DNA of 64,000 nt from contig AJFK01000554.1 of the NCBI GenBank assembly GCA_000467715.1, forward strand, positions 62,001 to 126,000, read 5' to 3'. Of this stretch, positions 8,870 to 20,921 are shown piece after piece. The number at the start of each line of letters is the position of its first letter. The first letter of the stretch is position 1. The stretch is from Hysterium pulicare CBS 123377. Lineage: Eukaryota > Ascomycota > Dothideomycetes > Hysteriales > Hysteriaceae. The position numbers were made by a program, and so were the translations under genes. A model generated the notes under the pieces. The model worked only from the letters and a program-made list of their open reading frames with translations. It ran no database searches and was not told the DNA's origin.

Positions 8870-11338
8870 CTACGGCAACATAAGCCCATCACCCGACAGC
8901 CCTGCATGGCTTCCCGTATACAGGTCCATAGGATAATCCTCTATCTTCAGATTCCTCTTCCACGAAGCCCTCTTTCCTGCCTTCTTCGGACTACTCCTCC
9001 TCCTGTAACCCATCGTCGAGTTTCCAACCGACACGTCACCCGCCACACACTTGCTACCCGCACCCCAAGTCGAGTCCGCAACCGCCTTCCATATAGCCGT
9101 CACATCGACCGTCATCTCCGCCGTGTAAAGAATCCTACAATCTGCAGCCTCGTATATGAATTGCAGCGGGAACTGCTCTGAAGAATTATCACCCTGCCGA
9201 ATGCCATCTCTAAAGTTCACATTATGCGACGTGCCGGGAGCTGCACGATCAAAGACAAGATTATTCCAGTAGGATCCGAGCTCGGTGGTGTTGTAGTAGG
9301 CTTGTTCTTCTTTGGAGCTGAGAACGAAGGTTTCCTGGGCGAAGTATTGGATTGCTTCCCAGGGGAAATCGTTGGTTCCCTTAACGCCTCCTACGGCTTG
9401 CGTGATGCCTGATCTGGCGCGTCCACCCAAAGCGATGGTTTTGACGCCTCCTTGTTGGCGCATCAGCTCGGAGAAGATGGTACATGTTGAAGCACAATAT
9501 CCATCGGTGACTATGATGATATCCTCGGCAGCGAACGGTTTCGTCACGTTCGTTGGATTTTGGTTATTTGTAATGTTGATTCCACCACTGTTTAGAGGAG
9601 TCAGGACATCGGAGATATTCCACCGGATGATGTTCGTAAAGTTATCACCGTAGTGATGCTGTGGACCAAATTTGGCAGGCCAATTGGGGAAGTTTTTGCC
9701 GTTAATGTCGATATCGGTTTGGTAGTTGAAGACCGAAGAAATCACATTATATTCAAGATCTTCTAATGTTTCGTTGGGTGTAGTTAGGACTCGAGGCAGG
9801 CCCTCCGATGCTTCAGAGAATTTCTGACCGATCAGATTGGTGCTTTCGAAAGCACGGAATCGGGTTGCGCCATAGGGTTCTATTGATGGGAAGAGTTGCT
9901 TGAAGAGATCATAACCCTGCAAGATGGTTCCGCCTCCGTTGGCACTCACGTCGATAATGAGTTTCATTTTCCCGGCTGCTTTAGCAGCGGCGATGAAATC
10001 CCTGCTGGTCTTTTGGAAGTTGATTTCGACTGTTTCATCACCGGCACCGACGAATGATGGAACGCTAAGCACAGCGATGTCGGCATATTTCGCGTCGTCA
10101 ATGTAATATCCTCCAATCAAGTTATGAATCTCGCGGAAGATTGGCGTTGGATACCCTGGAGCAGGAGTGCTCGTCGGAGCCGTGCTGGTTGCAGCAGCAG
10201 AAGTAGAGGTAGCGGTCGAGGAGCTAGAAGCACTTGACGCCGCTGCGGTTTCGGCGGGTTTCGGTGTCGAGAACACAATCTCATAAAGGCTTTCGCCATC
10301 TGTGATACCGTCGAATGGAATAAGCACTTTAGCACAGTTGGTATACGTTACGGTAGTCCCGTTTTCAAAACCGAGTTCGGTAGTGCTTCCTGGGTAAACC
10401 CATCGCCCGCGGCCGCCACCAGTGAAAGTTCCCATGCCAGTGCTCGTGCTGCCGAGAGACACTACAGCCAGTTCGTAAAAGACATTGTTGTACAAGGCGT
10501 CACGGTCCTGGAGAGATCCATGTTGACTCCAATCCTCAAGCCATTCAGTCGCATTCTCGCCGTTGATGCTCACGATTGGCGACGGCGTGAAAGTGGCGTT
10601 GCCTAATGAGGCAGCCAACACGTCTGGATATGCGTACGGCTTTGGTAAATCCTCGCCATCTTCCGATACAGACACAAGAGCAATTGGCCTAGCCCAGTTG
10701 AACACGGCGCCTACAACATCGGGTATGTACACAAAATGACCATCGTGAGTCGACTGGAGAAGGGTATAAACACTTTGACCAAACTGACGTACATGATGTT
10801 AGCATTTATCGCATTCGGTCAAATCAGGATCTTGGAGGAATTCAAGGCTAATTCAAGGCAGATTTTGGTCACCTCAAGGCGGGAAAGGCTCCAGCCATGG
10901 ATTTGAACAGTCTGGGGGATTTATGCATGCTTGGAATTGACATCCTACCTCCCACTCTTGCGTCCATACGCCGCTGGATACATTCGCTTTGATTTCGTCC
11001 AATCCGCCCCAGATATCGACTGGGTCTTGGATCTTCTCGATATACTCGTCAGGCGGGTCCTTCAAGTACGCGGTCGTACTCTGCCAAAGGAAATATGGCC
11101 TGAAAGCCTCAATTAGAGCCAGAGCGGCACTGACGTTCAGTGGCACTGATGTGATGCACTGAAAAGCGAGTTCTGCCGAGACTGTAGGGGTGGCAGTAGA
11201 AGACGCTTGAGCGGCAACAGATGCGCTGACGACAGCACATGGTGAAGACGCGTTAGCCTGGCGAGGATCAAGATGATGTGGACTCGCCAGGGCAATTGAG
11301 GCGAGAGAGAGGCCCGCGAGGGTCTTGAGGAGCAGCAT
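8870..11338 (-). CDS. Secreted peptidase, S41 family
   Basis: A 767-residue extracellular serine peptidase of the S41 (tail-specific protease-like) family in its fungal form. Exons are 11338-10949 and 10783-8870; the 165-nt intron (GTAGGA..CGTCAG) joins VWTQEWE in phase 0 to FGQSVYTLLQSTHDGHFVY, the conserved block before the catalytic half. An N-terminal signal peptide (LLLKTLAGLSLASIALASP) precedes a Cys/Ala/Ser-rich segment. A Ser/Thr/Ala-rich linker sits near residue 300. The peptidase core has LIIDVSANGGGTILQG and TDGYCASTCTIFSE; the serine of CAST is the likely nucleophile. Many NxS/T sites fit secretion. The C-terminus is basic (YRRRSSPKKAGKR), which might be trimmed. The neighbours are unrelated, so substrate and role are open (some S41 peptidases serve RiPP clusters, but no precursor is seen here). 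Confidence 0.85.
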
Positions 11339-14300
11339 GTTGGATGGCAGCGCGGTGATGCACAGCAGAGAGGGATTCTAGCCACAATGTACTCGGTCTG
11401 CCCAGGCAATTGTTGCACCGCGGACCGGGATTCTGTGCGTGATGACGGCCATCATGGCGAAAAGATGGCAGCTTCCTTCTCCGTGGGGAAGTTGCAGTGT
11501 GCCTCTATCGAAGGTTCCACGGGGCATGCATCAATTCCATCATCGGTGCTCAAGCTACCCCAGTCCATAACGACCTTCATCAGTAAGCGGGCAAATCAGA
11601 AATGCCAGGCAGATTAAGCATGTTTAGTTTCGCATCGCACCTGCCTATTGGAGAAGGTCGTCAGCATAGGGCCCTGTCGATCAACGTGGGATTGCTTGGG
11701 CTTCGGAGGCTGTGCCAGAGAGAAGTGAGAAAGACAGGTGCGCGTAGGTGGCCTGCACAATCTCAACGGGCATGTATCGTGCCTTCAACGATTTATCATG
11801 GGGGTTATACCTACCGCTCAAGCGTGTATGTGTCTAATCCCCTCCAATCCGATGCTAAAGGTCTGCATGGATGATTTGAAGTTGGTGAAGATCGGAGCCG
11901 GTTGCCCTCAGTTGCCCTCATCAAGCCATCCAGGAGATGCTTTGGTTTACAAAGCCCGTGCACGTATAGTTTCTAAAAAGGGTTAGAATAAGGCTTTCCG
12001 AGGTTAGATTCGGGTTTAGCGATGATGCAATGCATCTCACCGAAGCCTTCACCTTTCCTCACAAACATTCGATTTTGGACTTGGCCCCGGCTTGGATGAG
12101 TCAAAATGCACATCCATATACCGAATCTCAGAGAAGATATGAGAGCTACGTTGGCAAAGCTCGTGGCAGCAGAAGCGCTTTGCTGCATAACGTAGTGATC
12201 AAGCGAACTATTCGACCAGGGCATCTGCACGATACTGAGGTTCGGGGAAGCAAAAGTCACGACTCCATAAACGCTTATATACAGGTTATTCATGCAGAGG
12301 TTGAGTAAGATCGGAATGAGCTTTTTCTAGGGCCTTTTATCCTTCACATTCCTTTCTCCAATTCATTTCACCGAGCCGGTGATACCTGAAATCTTCGACA
12401 CGTCAACGTATCTGTAGATATCTTAACTTCATAGCGCATTCCATATTGCCTGAACGGCCTGTGTCATATCACTTTACATGTCTACGATCCTTATTTTCCT
12501 ACTCTCACTTTGCTATCGAGCGTTTTGCTGTTGTAAGCACGTAACTTGAAATAGGTATTGGAAGCTTTGTGAAACGTTCAAGCGTCCTAGGGGATGGGGG
12601 TAACACACCGTGAGCTGTATCACTTTTGAATGTACAATCCCAACGCATAGGAGACCGCAATCAACATTGCCTCCAATCTTCTCTTTGGCAAGACCACGAA
12701 ACTAAAGACTAGCGTAGATTTTCGAAGCCAATACCTATGATGCGCATGGGTAGCCTCAAAGAACACCACTTCAGGTCCTCGAAAGAAAGCTCTACATCGT
12801 AGAAAGACCCCTCTCAAGCCTACTTGCGGAGCCTACGTGTCTTAGCGCCGCCCCGAAGACCTAAACACCGCCAGAGATGCACATCTGCCTTAAGCCGCGC
12901 ATTATGTCACCCAGGGAGGGCCTTGGCCAACGCAAGCACTGTCGTCAATTACTAGCCAAGACTATAAGATAAATCCGTAAACATGATCTAGTCTGCCGAC
13001 GAGGCATTGTTGAATGCCATGCCAATCATGTTAGGTCTTCTTGCGTCATTCTTGGCTTCAATTGCCCAGAACAAGTGTGCACGTCCAGCAACCCAATTCG
13101 ACGATCATGCCAAATTAAAAGGGAATGGTGTTCAGCATTGTCCCTTGCAAAGCGGCAAGATCAAACCGGCATTTATTCAACCACCGGCTGGAAAAGTACA
13201 TAGTGGGAATCAACTAAAGCTATGGAACTTGATCGTACTTGTGCAATAAACCAAGGCAGAGTCATATTTTCCGTCATCCTAAGTCTTTTGCTGGTAACGA
13301 TAGTTGTCTAAGGTCACGCCTTGACAAATGTCTCTTTTAAGACCTAGATGGTAGTATACTCGCGATTACGAATTGGCTATAAGCAGACTCTCTCAAGGAG
13401 CACAGTCGAGGAAGGCAGGTAAAAGGCCATCGATCAAATTCTGCCTCGAGAACGATGCCATCCCCTGATTCCTTCCCACAATCCCGCGCTCGGAGCAACG
13501 GTGGTCTTCGCGAGATTCCCAGTACCGAATTTGCCGATTTGATCGACGGTGGAGTATTTCCACGGGCGCTTCCGAATACTGGTAGATTCTTTCTACCATT
13601 CCTATAGTGCGCGTGCGTGTCTGGAGATGTTTTTTAGCGAGTCGGAAGGACGGAACTTATACTACCATGCGAACGAAGTAGGGCACCCTTGCTCTCTATA
13701 ATTGAAACTCAGAGCATTCGTAGTGCCATCAACGCGCTAGCTTCTAGATCCTTCATTGGGCATATTTTGGAAAGGTGCGTCAGTTCACATTACCAACGAA
13801 AACTCGACTAATTTCTCCGATAGTAGCTGTGCAACCATCACATCAGCGCCTAGACATTCGGAGGATATTGATATTGAGACCTGTGCGGGAGGTTGATGAA
13901 GCCAGGCATAGAATTAGTGTTGGTGGTCCATGCATATGCACAACTTCTCCCCTTCATTTTGCACCCGCCGCAGACTTCCCCTCTGACTTGCACATATCGT
14001 CAAAACGAAACAAACATCCACCGGCCCAACCAAGGGGTTTCTTGTTTTTTTGCATGGTAAGGCGCTATCAGGGCGTCTAGGATGGAGACTGACGATGGCA
14101 GTCATGAAGTGCCGTGAGTTACCTTCGCGCTTCCGTACAGACGCCCTGATGTCAGCCAATCTTCCTTCAAGGTCCTTTATTTCACAGAATCCAAAGGCAT
14201 TCATAAGTACCGAGGTTTCCATTTTCTATTATTCCACCGGCATTTGTTACGTTCTAGCATCTGGATTTACATTTCTTCTCCCTTCAGCTCTGATTTAGCA

Positions 14301-14383
14301 ATCTCCTGAGTCACTCAAGTAGTCCACTCGGATTCTATCATTTCATACTATCAATTCCATTCTTTTCACTCACTAAAAGCACG
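11339..14383. other. Gene-poor 3-kb region
   Basis: About 3.0 kb between the S41 peptidase and the GH114 hydrolase contains only short open frames (60-106 codons) on both strands. None shows a protein family, a plausible exon chain or a good start context. A frame at 13007-13249 begins with a signal-peptide-like MLGLLASFLASIA but has only two later cysteines. It may be regulatory or relic DNA, or may hold non-coding transcripts. Confidence 0.35.
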
Positions 14384-15301
14384 ATGCATTATTCTACTCT
14401 ACTTTCTCTCTCCGTCGCTGCCGGAATCGCGACAGCAGTTCCTCTAACACCTCGGGCAACACTCTGGCAACCCAAACAGATGACTACCTGGCAAATTATC
14501 CTTTCAGAAACCGTCGACGCCTCCAATACAGTCTCCCCGAATGTAGACGCATTCGATGTGGACCTCTTCGACACTGACACTGCCACCATCAAAAGGCTTA
14601 AGAGCCAAGGCAAGAAGGTGATATGCTACTTCAGCGCCGGAAGCTACGAGCCCAAGAGGCCCGATTCCAAACAGTTCAAGTCGAGTGATCTGGGCAGTGT
14701 TATGGATGGATGGCCAGACGAGAAATGGCTGAACCTCAAAAGCCAAAACGTGAGGAACATCATGGCGGCGAGAATACAAACGGCTGCAACCAAAGGATGT
14801 GATGCGATAGACCCAGATAACATGGATGGCTACGTATGTTGTGTTCCATTCTTCTCTCCCGACCACCGCAACATGAGAACATACTAACCTTTGCAAAAGG
14901 GCAATCGCAACGGCCTCAACCTCCAACAAGCCGACTCCGTCTCAATGGTAAAATACCTAGCCTCAATCGCAAAATCCAAAAACATCGCCATGGGCCTCAA
15001 GAACGCCCTAGAGATCATCCCCCAAGTCGTCGACGTCGTCCAATTTGCCGTCAACGAACAATGCCACGCCTACAACGAATGCACTAAATACGTCCCCTTC
15101 ACTGCCAAGAACAAGGCCGTCTTCAACATCGAGTACCCGGATAGTGCTCCCAGCGTCAACGTGAGGGAGAGAAGAACCAGTTGTGGGGCGACGGGTGCGG
15201 CGCATCTGAGTACCATTATCAAGACCATGGCTTTGGATGGCTGGGCGCAGTATTGTGATGCTAGTACTGTGCAGACTCCTACGGCGAGCACAGGGAACTA
15301 A
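14384..15301 (+). CDS. Secreted glycoside hydrolase, GH114 (alpha-1,4-polygalactosaminidase type)
   Basis: A 283-residue GH114 enzyme; the family cleaves alpha-1,4-linked galactosamine polymers such as fungal galactosaminogalactan. Exons are 14384-14833 and 14900-15301; the 66-nt intron (TAC|GTATGT..AAAAG|GGC) keeps phase 0 and joins IDPDNMDGY to GNRNGLNL. The signal peptide is MHYSTLLSLSVAAGIATAVP. The barrel starts at TTWQIILSETVDAS, then VDAFDVDLFDTD, GKKVICYFSAGSYE, and CDAIDPDNMDGY with acidic residues at the expected catalytic positions. ALEIIPQVVDVVQFAVNEQC, CTKYVPF and VFNIEY follow. Four to six cysteines fit an extracellular protein. Likely roles are remodelling of the fungus's own exopolysaccharide or that of competitors. 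Confidence 0.85.
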
Positions 15302-16020
15302 GGGAGAGGTTTGTTCCTTTTCGAATGTCTAGGCTTGGTGTACTTTACTTCTTAGGTGTCGTTGATTGCTTTATCGCGTCTTCGTACCTTTAGCTTTTCA
15401 AATATCCTGCGCGGCAGTGGAACCAGCAGCGGAATTTTATCCTTTTCACTTCTTTGTAGCAGTATTTTAGATGAGAAAAACACCTAAGGTACTCTGACTT
15501 TCTCCGTGATTTACATATTGTGAGGCTCTTGTGCCGTGTTGTTCTTCGATATCTATAGTACATGTACATGATGTTAATCTGCAAAAGCCGGTCCTGAGCT
15601 CCTTTGTGAAGGATTACATCAGGTCTCGCTCTATTGATGCTCCATAGCCTACCAAGTAAGCAAACGCCCTAATGATGCCAAATCCTACATATCGTACACC
15701 TCGTCTCCAAGCAATGAGCACTCTGCATACCCACTCGCCATGGATATCTAACATGAGAAAAAGGCCCAATCTCTACGCCACGCTCCAGAACAAGAAGACA
15801 CTAGCAGCCGTCATTGTCCGATAATGCATCGATAGGACGGACCTGAACAGGAAAAATATTGTAAGCAAGAACCACATCAAGGACCTATCCCTAGCAAGAA
15901 CGGAAACGCAGCCCACGCATAGCCACGATTAGCTCGTCTTCCCTAAAAAGCCAAAGAATAGTATAATCCCAGTCTCTCTCAAATCCTCTCAAATTCGAAG
16001 GAGGGGTGGGCCTAAAGTAT
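15302..16020. other. Intergenic, convergent 3' ends
   Basis: Convergent 3' flanks of the GH114 gene and the ZZ/EF-hand gene. The stretch holds only short frames without family features. Nothing is called. Confidence 0.35.
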
Positions 16021-19000
16021 TTAGAAACTCACCCACTCCATCCAAACCTCCAGAAACCTCAGTCTACCCTCCCTCAGCACCGTACCTTCAAACTCCTTGA
16101 AACTTAACAATCCACTGCCCTTCCGCTCGCTTATTTCCCGTTCAACGGCTTCTAAGCTAGCTAAACGGTGCATATAGCATGGGGACTCGGGGTCCATAGC
16201 CGAGCGTCGAATCTCGCGTTCTACAAAGTAGGATTCGCGGGAGGGTGAAGGGGAAGGAGTAGGTAGAGGCCGAGCATGGACTCCAACACTGAGGCTGGAG
16301 AGTTTGAGAATGAACGAGAAGAGGACGGGGTCAGATTCTGGCCAGGGAGGTGTCTGTAGTCGAGGCGACTGCGGCTGGGAGGGGTTGGGGGATTGGGGGT
16401 CTAGGTCCATCGGTTCAAAGACACGTCCATTAATGGGCATGGATGCAGGAGATCTATTTGGGGTGGTTGTCTTGGGCTCTGCTTTCTGTGGTGGGGGCTC
16501 TACGCGGCCTGCTTCGATGAAGAATGGTCCGCTGTGTTGTTGGTTACGAGGGAGAGCTAGGTCGTCCCAGGGAAGTGATGTATAGGCGTCAGCGAGTTCG
16601 GCGATCGAAAAGACTTCGCTCGCGCTATCTGGGCTATTATCGCTGGATGTGGGGTCGCGCTGATTGTCCTGGTTCAGAGTAGTAGACTGAGCCATGTCCG
16701 CAAAACTATTCGGTCGGAATTGAGGCATAGTTGGGTCTCTATAAAGCGACTCTTCGTCCTCGATTGTTGTAGCAGATGACTTTAGTGGATCATGAGATGC
16801 ATTTTGAGAGACGCCATTATCCACTTCATCCGAGGTAACCCTCGAAGATGCTTCCGCAGAGAGAAGGGACGGATTGATTTCATTATTGTCCTGGACACCT
16901 TCAACAGGTATCCATCCAGCCTCGTCGAAAAGTTTGAGAAAAGCGGACTCCATTTCGTGGAATAACTGCACTCTTATGAGGTTGGCGTTCCACAAGTCAA
17001 GAGTACTGGACTCAGAATCATTCGGCACTTTGGAACGGGAGAGGACGTTCTTTTCCGCAGTCGAAAGACACATCGAAAGTTCCTCCTTTATATCAAAGCG
17101 GCTGTATTGTAGGCCTTTCAATTTTTCAAGAAATTCCTTGTTTGCAGTCATAGCAAGTGTGGAGAGGGTGACCATAAGCCTGCTATACTTGAAGGCGCCC
17201 AAAGATGTTACAGCCTTATTTATTTCCGTCTCCTTCTCGAATTCCTTAGCCAGATAGTCTATTTTGCTTGAAATTTTTCGTCGTTCTGTTCGAGTCGCGA
17301 CGGCATCCATAGCCATGTCCTCTTTATCACGAAAGAGTGGGTTGAGTAACTCGTTAAAAGCTTGTTGAGTGATCTGATAGAGGACTTCCTTTCCAAGGTC
17401 TTTCTCGGGTTCTGGAATCTCGTAGCCACCCCAGCGTTCTCCAATGGGACGAGATGATGTTGATGCGTTTGATCTGGTCTCGAAGTCGACATCATCCTGA
17501 AAACGTACTCTAGAAGACGAGCGAGATCCTCTCGGGCGGCTAGCAGATCCATCGGGGGTATGTTGTCCGTCTTGCATAGTCGATGCTTCGCCAGTGTCTT
17601 CGTTTTCCTCGCCATTTCCTCCCAGATCTTCATCGTCTTCGAACCCTTCAGGCCTCCTCATACCTTCCTCTTCATCCACATAAAATTGTCTTCGGTTCCA
17701 CCGCTCCCTGATAGCAGCTTCTCGGTCTACTTGAGGAGGAGAAATCGGATCGCCAGTGATTGTGTCCATGTGAATGATGTCGCCATTTTCGGTTAAGCCG
17801 AGAATCTCCTCCCGGTCAGCGACATCTTCCGTGTCTTCTCTCACCGTTTCATTGCCTTGAAGGTCGCCGTACCGATCAATGGTCTTCTGGTCTAGACGTC
17901 GGTGGGCTCGTGCGGCATGAATCCCAAGCTGATTAAATGCAGAACCTAAGGGTTGGCCAGAACGAATCGTATCCAGCGCTCCAGCAACCGAAAGTTCATC
18001 TGTGACATCAGCTATATAATTTCGTGTAGCTTCTTTCTCTATTGCATAATAAGCCCGGAAAATCCTCAAGACATCTTTCCGGGATATGTATCCGTCCCCG
18101 TCAATGTCGTACCCATTGAAAACAATTCGTAGTTTGACCTTTGGATCGCGAGAGTGCATTCCATCTAGCCCTTTCACAAACTCTTCAAAGCCAATCAGGC
18201 CGTCCTTGTTGGTATCGTAGTGGGAAAAAATACGGTCGTAAATCAGGTTTGGGGTCGAATTGAACGTCGAGTATCGAGGTATGAAGGCTTGATTGAAGGA
18301 ACTTCGATTGAGCGCCCACCCAATGCTATTGGGATCCTCTTTCCATTCAGTACCAGCAAGGCAAGTGAATTGATCCCATAGCGCCTCAACTTCCTCGCCT
18401 TCCATCTTGGTTTCTGACGTGAGGCGCCTCCTCAATGGAGTATTGATTGAGGGAGACATCAAATGAGGTCTTCCCGGATATACGGGAGGTTGCTTCGGTA
18501 GCCCGAGATATGGCGCCGGTACTTTGATTTTGTAGAATATGTGTGTCTTGGTATGAGAATTCGTGGCTTCACAATCTGAACACAGGTCGAAATCGGCGCA
18601 ATTGGCACATCGCCATCGTACTCCGCGTATAGGCTTCGCATCGCATCCATCACAACTTACGCCACGATGGATCACACCTTCTTGCCTTGCTCGATCCTCT
18701 GCGATGTGATAAAGTGTACGGCGCAAAGTTTGTCCATCTCCTGGAGATGTACCTCGCCCTCCTAAATCTCCAGCGGTGTGCCATGATACCTCTGTGTCTG
18801 CGGGAGTGTCTCTCCCGTCCGCGTCACCAACCCCGTCGACGAATCTTGTGGTATGCCTCACCAGCGCTCTGTAAATTACCATACGAGGTATATCTGACCC
18901 ATCGAACCATTGCAAAAGTGCCTCTCTTTCGACTTCGGAGGTTGGGCGATTTGGATATACCGATAGGAGCAATCGATCGAGGAATGTCTCATAGAATTGC

Positions 19001-19377
19001 CGAATCGAAGTTTCGATCGCGTCGACTGGGGCGTCAGGCTGGTCGCGGAGAGCATTGTCACGAAGTTCGTCATGGGTGAAGAGGCTGGAGACGTCTAGAG
19101 GTAACTGGCTGCCGAAGAACTCGACCTCCCCTAGAGTCGGAGGATTCTGCTGGAAATGTTCAAGGAGGTTAGCCAAGGCCCCGGTATGTAAGGCACTGCG
19201 ATTCCGCCGGCTGCGGTTCCTAGTCCGCCGAACAGCATTGCTTCTGTGTAAAGTCCCGGAGCTCGGGCTCTGCGAGTTACTGTAGAGATACCAAGTTCCA
19301 TAAGCAGCAGAAACGCCGACGACGAAAAGAACGGCTAATCGATGACGGGAGACGGTAGAGGCTGTAGAGCTTGCCAT
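16021..19377 (-). CDS. Membrane-anchored ZZ zinc finger / EF-hand protein
   Basis: An intronless 1118-residue protein. One hydrophobic segment near the N-terminus (about 13-32, LAVLFVVGVSAAYGTWYLYS) is followed by a very basic stretch (RRTRNRSRRNRSA), suggesting a single-pass anchor with the bulk in the cytosol. A ZZ-type zinc finger at about 238-285 has the CxxC pairs CDGC, CANC and CSDC and a terminal HTKTH. Two canonical EF-hand loops follow at about 375-440: DTNKDGLIGFEE and DIDGDGYISRKD, which should bind calcium. The rest is acidic, Ser-rich and largely disordered, with a helical part (EKEVLYQITQQAFNELLNPL region) and a final conserved-looking block (MHRLASLEAVEREISERKGS). The combination suggests a calcium-responsive scaffold; I cannot assign a pathway. 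Confidence 0.85.
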   Translation of the reverse strand: MASSTASTVSRHRLAVLFVVGVSAAYGTWYLYSNSQSPSSGTLHRSNAVRRTRNRSRRNRSALHTGALANLLEHFQQNPPTLGEVEFFGSQLPLDVSSLFTHDELRDNALRDQPDAPVDAIETSIRQFYETFLDRLLLSVYPNRPTSEVEREALLQWFDGSDIPRMVIYRALVRHTTRFVDGVGDADGRDTPADTEVSWHTAGDLGGRGTSPGDGQTLRRTLYHIAEDRARQEGVIHRGVSCDGCDAKPIRGVRWRCANCADFDLCSDCEATNSHTKTHIFYKIKVPAPYLGLPKQPPVYPGRPHLMSPSINTPLRRRLTSETKMEGEEVEALWDQFTCLAGTEWKEDPNSIGWALNRSSFNQAFIPRYSTFNSTPNLIYDRIFSHYDTNKDGLIGFEEFVKGLDGMHSRDPKVKLRIVFNGYDIDGDGYISRKDVLRIFRAYYAIEKEATRNYIADVTDELSVAGALDTIRSGQPLGSAFNQLGIHAARAHRRLDQKTIDRYGDLQGNETVREDTEDVADREEILGLTENGDIIHMDTITGDPISPPQVDREAAIRERWNRRQFYVDEEEGMRRPEGFEDDEDLGGNGEENEDTGEASTMQDGQHTPDGSASRPRGSRSSSRVRFQDDVDFETRSNASTSSRPIGERWGGYEIPEPEKDLGKEVLYQITQQAFNELLNPLFRDKEDMAMDAVATRTERRKISSKIDYLAKEFEKETEINKAVTSLGAFKYSRLMVTLSTLAMTANKEFLEKLKGLQYSRFDIKEELSMCLSTAEKNVLSRSKVPNDSESSTLDLWNANLIRVQLFHEMESAFLKLFDEAGWIPVEGVQDNNEINPSLLSAEASSRVTSDEVDNGVSQNASHDPLKSSATTIEDEESLYRDPTMPQFRPNSFADMAQSTTLNQDNQRDPTSSDNSPDSASEVFSIAELADAYTSLPWDDLALPRNQQHSGPFFIEAGRVEPPPQKAEPKTTTPNRSPASMPINGRVFEPMDLDPQSPNPSQPQSPRLQTPPWPESDPVLFSFILKLSSLSVGVHARPLPTPSPSPSRESYFVEREIRRSAMDPESPCYMHRLASLEAVEREISERKGSGLLSFKEFEGTVLREGRLRFLEVWMEWVSF

Positions 19378-19739
19378 GAAGGAGCTTGGATATGTGTTGC
19401 AGAGCTAGTAGCTCCAGACAGGGTATGGCTACTTCACAGGCATGGCTGACAAAAGAAGCAGTTGGTGGATGTGAGATGCAGAAATTATGTACTCATATGG
19501 AGGGTTGTGCACGAGCCATATCAGCCCTACGCAAAGTACATATGACACATGACACCCCGTCACACCGTTGAACGACTTTTGATTTCATCAGACAGACTAT
19601 CTACACATATCTACTCGCTTTGCTGGTTATATTAGTGTATTCTCGTCATGCCTTATATTCCACATCTGGCGAGCCTTGGCTTCGTTCTTTTCACTCCTAA
19701 TCACCTTCAAAGATTCTCTCTGGGGAAGTGTCACTTCGA
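19378..19739. other. Intergenic region
   Basis: These 362 bases form the 5' flank of the ZZ/EF-hand gene and the 3' flank of the following minus-strand dehydrogenase. No gene or clear motif is seen. Confidence 0.35.
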
Positions 19740-20921
19740 TCACCACGCTGAATGGCCACCGTCCATCCTCAGGTCACTTGCAGTCTACTAGCTGTTAGAA
19801 TCTTTACTTGTTTTGGATCTGCACGGCTGCATAATGTAGGCTCACCATGAAGCTACTCGCATCGCTCATCAGGAACACTCCCGCTCCTCGATATTCGCCA
19901 GGCGCGGACAGCCTTCCCAGCATGTTCTGCTTTGGCCATTCTTCTTTCCGCTCGGGGAAGCGCTTGAAGAGCTCCGCTACCATGGCAGTGACAATATACC
20001 CAGGAGAGATCGTGTTGACTCTGATATTGTGCTCTCCCCATTCTGAAGCGAGATTTCGAGCGAGCTGGATCACGCCAGCTTTCGAGGCATTATACGCTGG
20101 ACAAATAAGACCCTGTACATCGCGTCAATTCCCGAAGACGATCTTCGAAGGAAAGGAGCAAATACTCTATTTGCTACTGTGCCGCTCATACTGGCAATCA
20201 ATGCAATGCTTCCGCCATGGCCAAACCGGATCATCTGCTTAGCAACAGCCTGTGAGGTCATAAAGACTCCCGTTATGTTAATCGAGAACATACGATTCGC
20301 GTCTTCTGCCGTGTAATCCAGGGCGGGTGTCTCTTGCTGGATTCCCGCTGCCGCAATTAATCCGTCCAAGCGCCCATGCTTGTCCCCAATGTCGGAGATG
20401 GTCTTGTTCAGGGGTTTTATATCTCGAACGTCAACCTGCCGGTAGTGTAACGAGGTACCAAGCTCCCTTTCTGCATGGGAAGCGATCTTGCCGAAGTCGG
20501 GAGATGGTTCAGGCTGTCGATCTAGAGCATAGACTAGGAAAGGTCAATCCAGATTCTCCAACTTAGGGGTAAGAGTTCATACACTCCTTTGCGATTACTC
20601 ACCTGTCGCTCCAGCTTCCAACAGAGCTTCCGCTTGCGTGAGGCCCAACCCTTGAGCGGCTCCAGAGACAAGGATTACCTTGCCCTTCAAACTGAACTCA
20701 GGAAGACGTTTAGAGCTACCAAGGAAGGGAGCATCTGCTCCATCATTTGCTGGTGCATTAGGCGGTTCGCTTCCCGACTGAGGTGGAGAAGATCTCTGGC
20801 AGGTATTGGAAATTGTGCGGGAAGGTGTCTGTGTGATAGCTCTCGCGGCCGGTTTATAGGCGCGGACAGTTCGAGACATGCATGGTGCAAAGCGCGGCAG
20901 AAGACGTGACACGGGTGCCAT
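19740..20921 (-). CDS. Short-chain dehydrogenase/reductase with mitochondrial-type N-terminus
   Basis: A classical SDR of 332 residues rebuilt from four exons: 20921-20603, 20533-20166, 20112-19846 and 19784-19740. The donors are GTGAGT, GTATTT and GTGAGC; all acceptors end in AG and all joins are in frame. In order it shows VILVSGAAQGLG (cofactor loop), GLIAAAGIQQE (NAG equivalent), SINITGVF, IALIASMSG (catalytic Ser), YNASKAG (YxxxK), RVNTISPGYI and a C-terminal DLRMDGGHSAW, typical of polyol/sorbose-reductase-like SDRs. The ATG at 20921 starts MAPVSRLLPRFAPC; the roughly 70-residue Arg/Pro-rich leader lacks acids early on, suggesting mitochondrial import. The last exon codes for only 15 residues. 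Substrate unknown. Confidence 0.85.

Noticed and set aside
10895-10912. GTTCAAATCC on the minus strand, reminiscent of a tRNA T-loop
   Set aside because: It lies inside the S41 peptidase intron and the flanks do not form tRNA stems or an anticodon arm.
13007-13249. Possible small secreted protein with signal-like start
   Set aside because: Only two later cysteines, weak context, no homology cue; too little support to call.
13775-14298. Overlapping frames on both strands upstream of GH114
   Set aside because: Composition and lack of motifs suggest chance frames.
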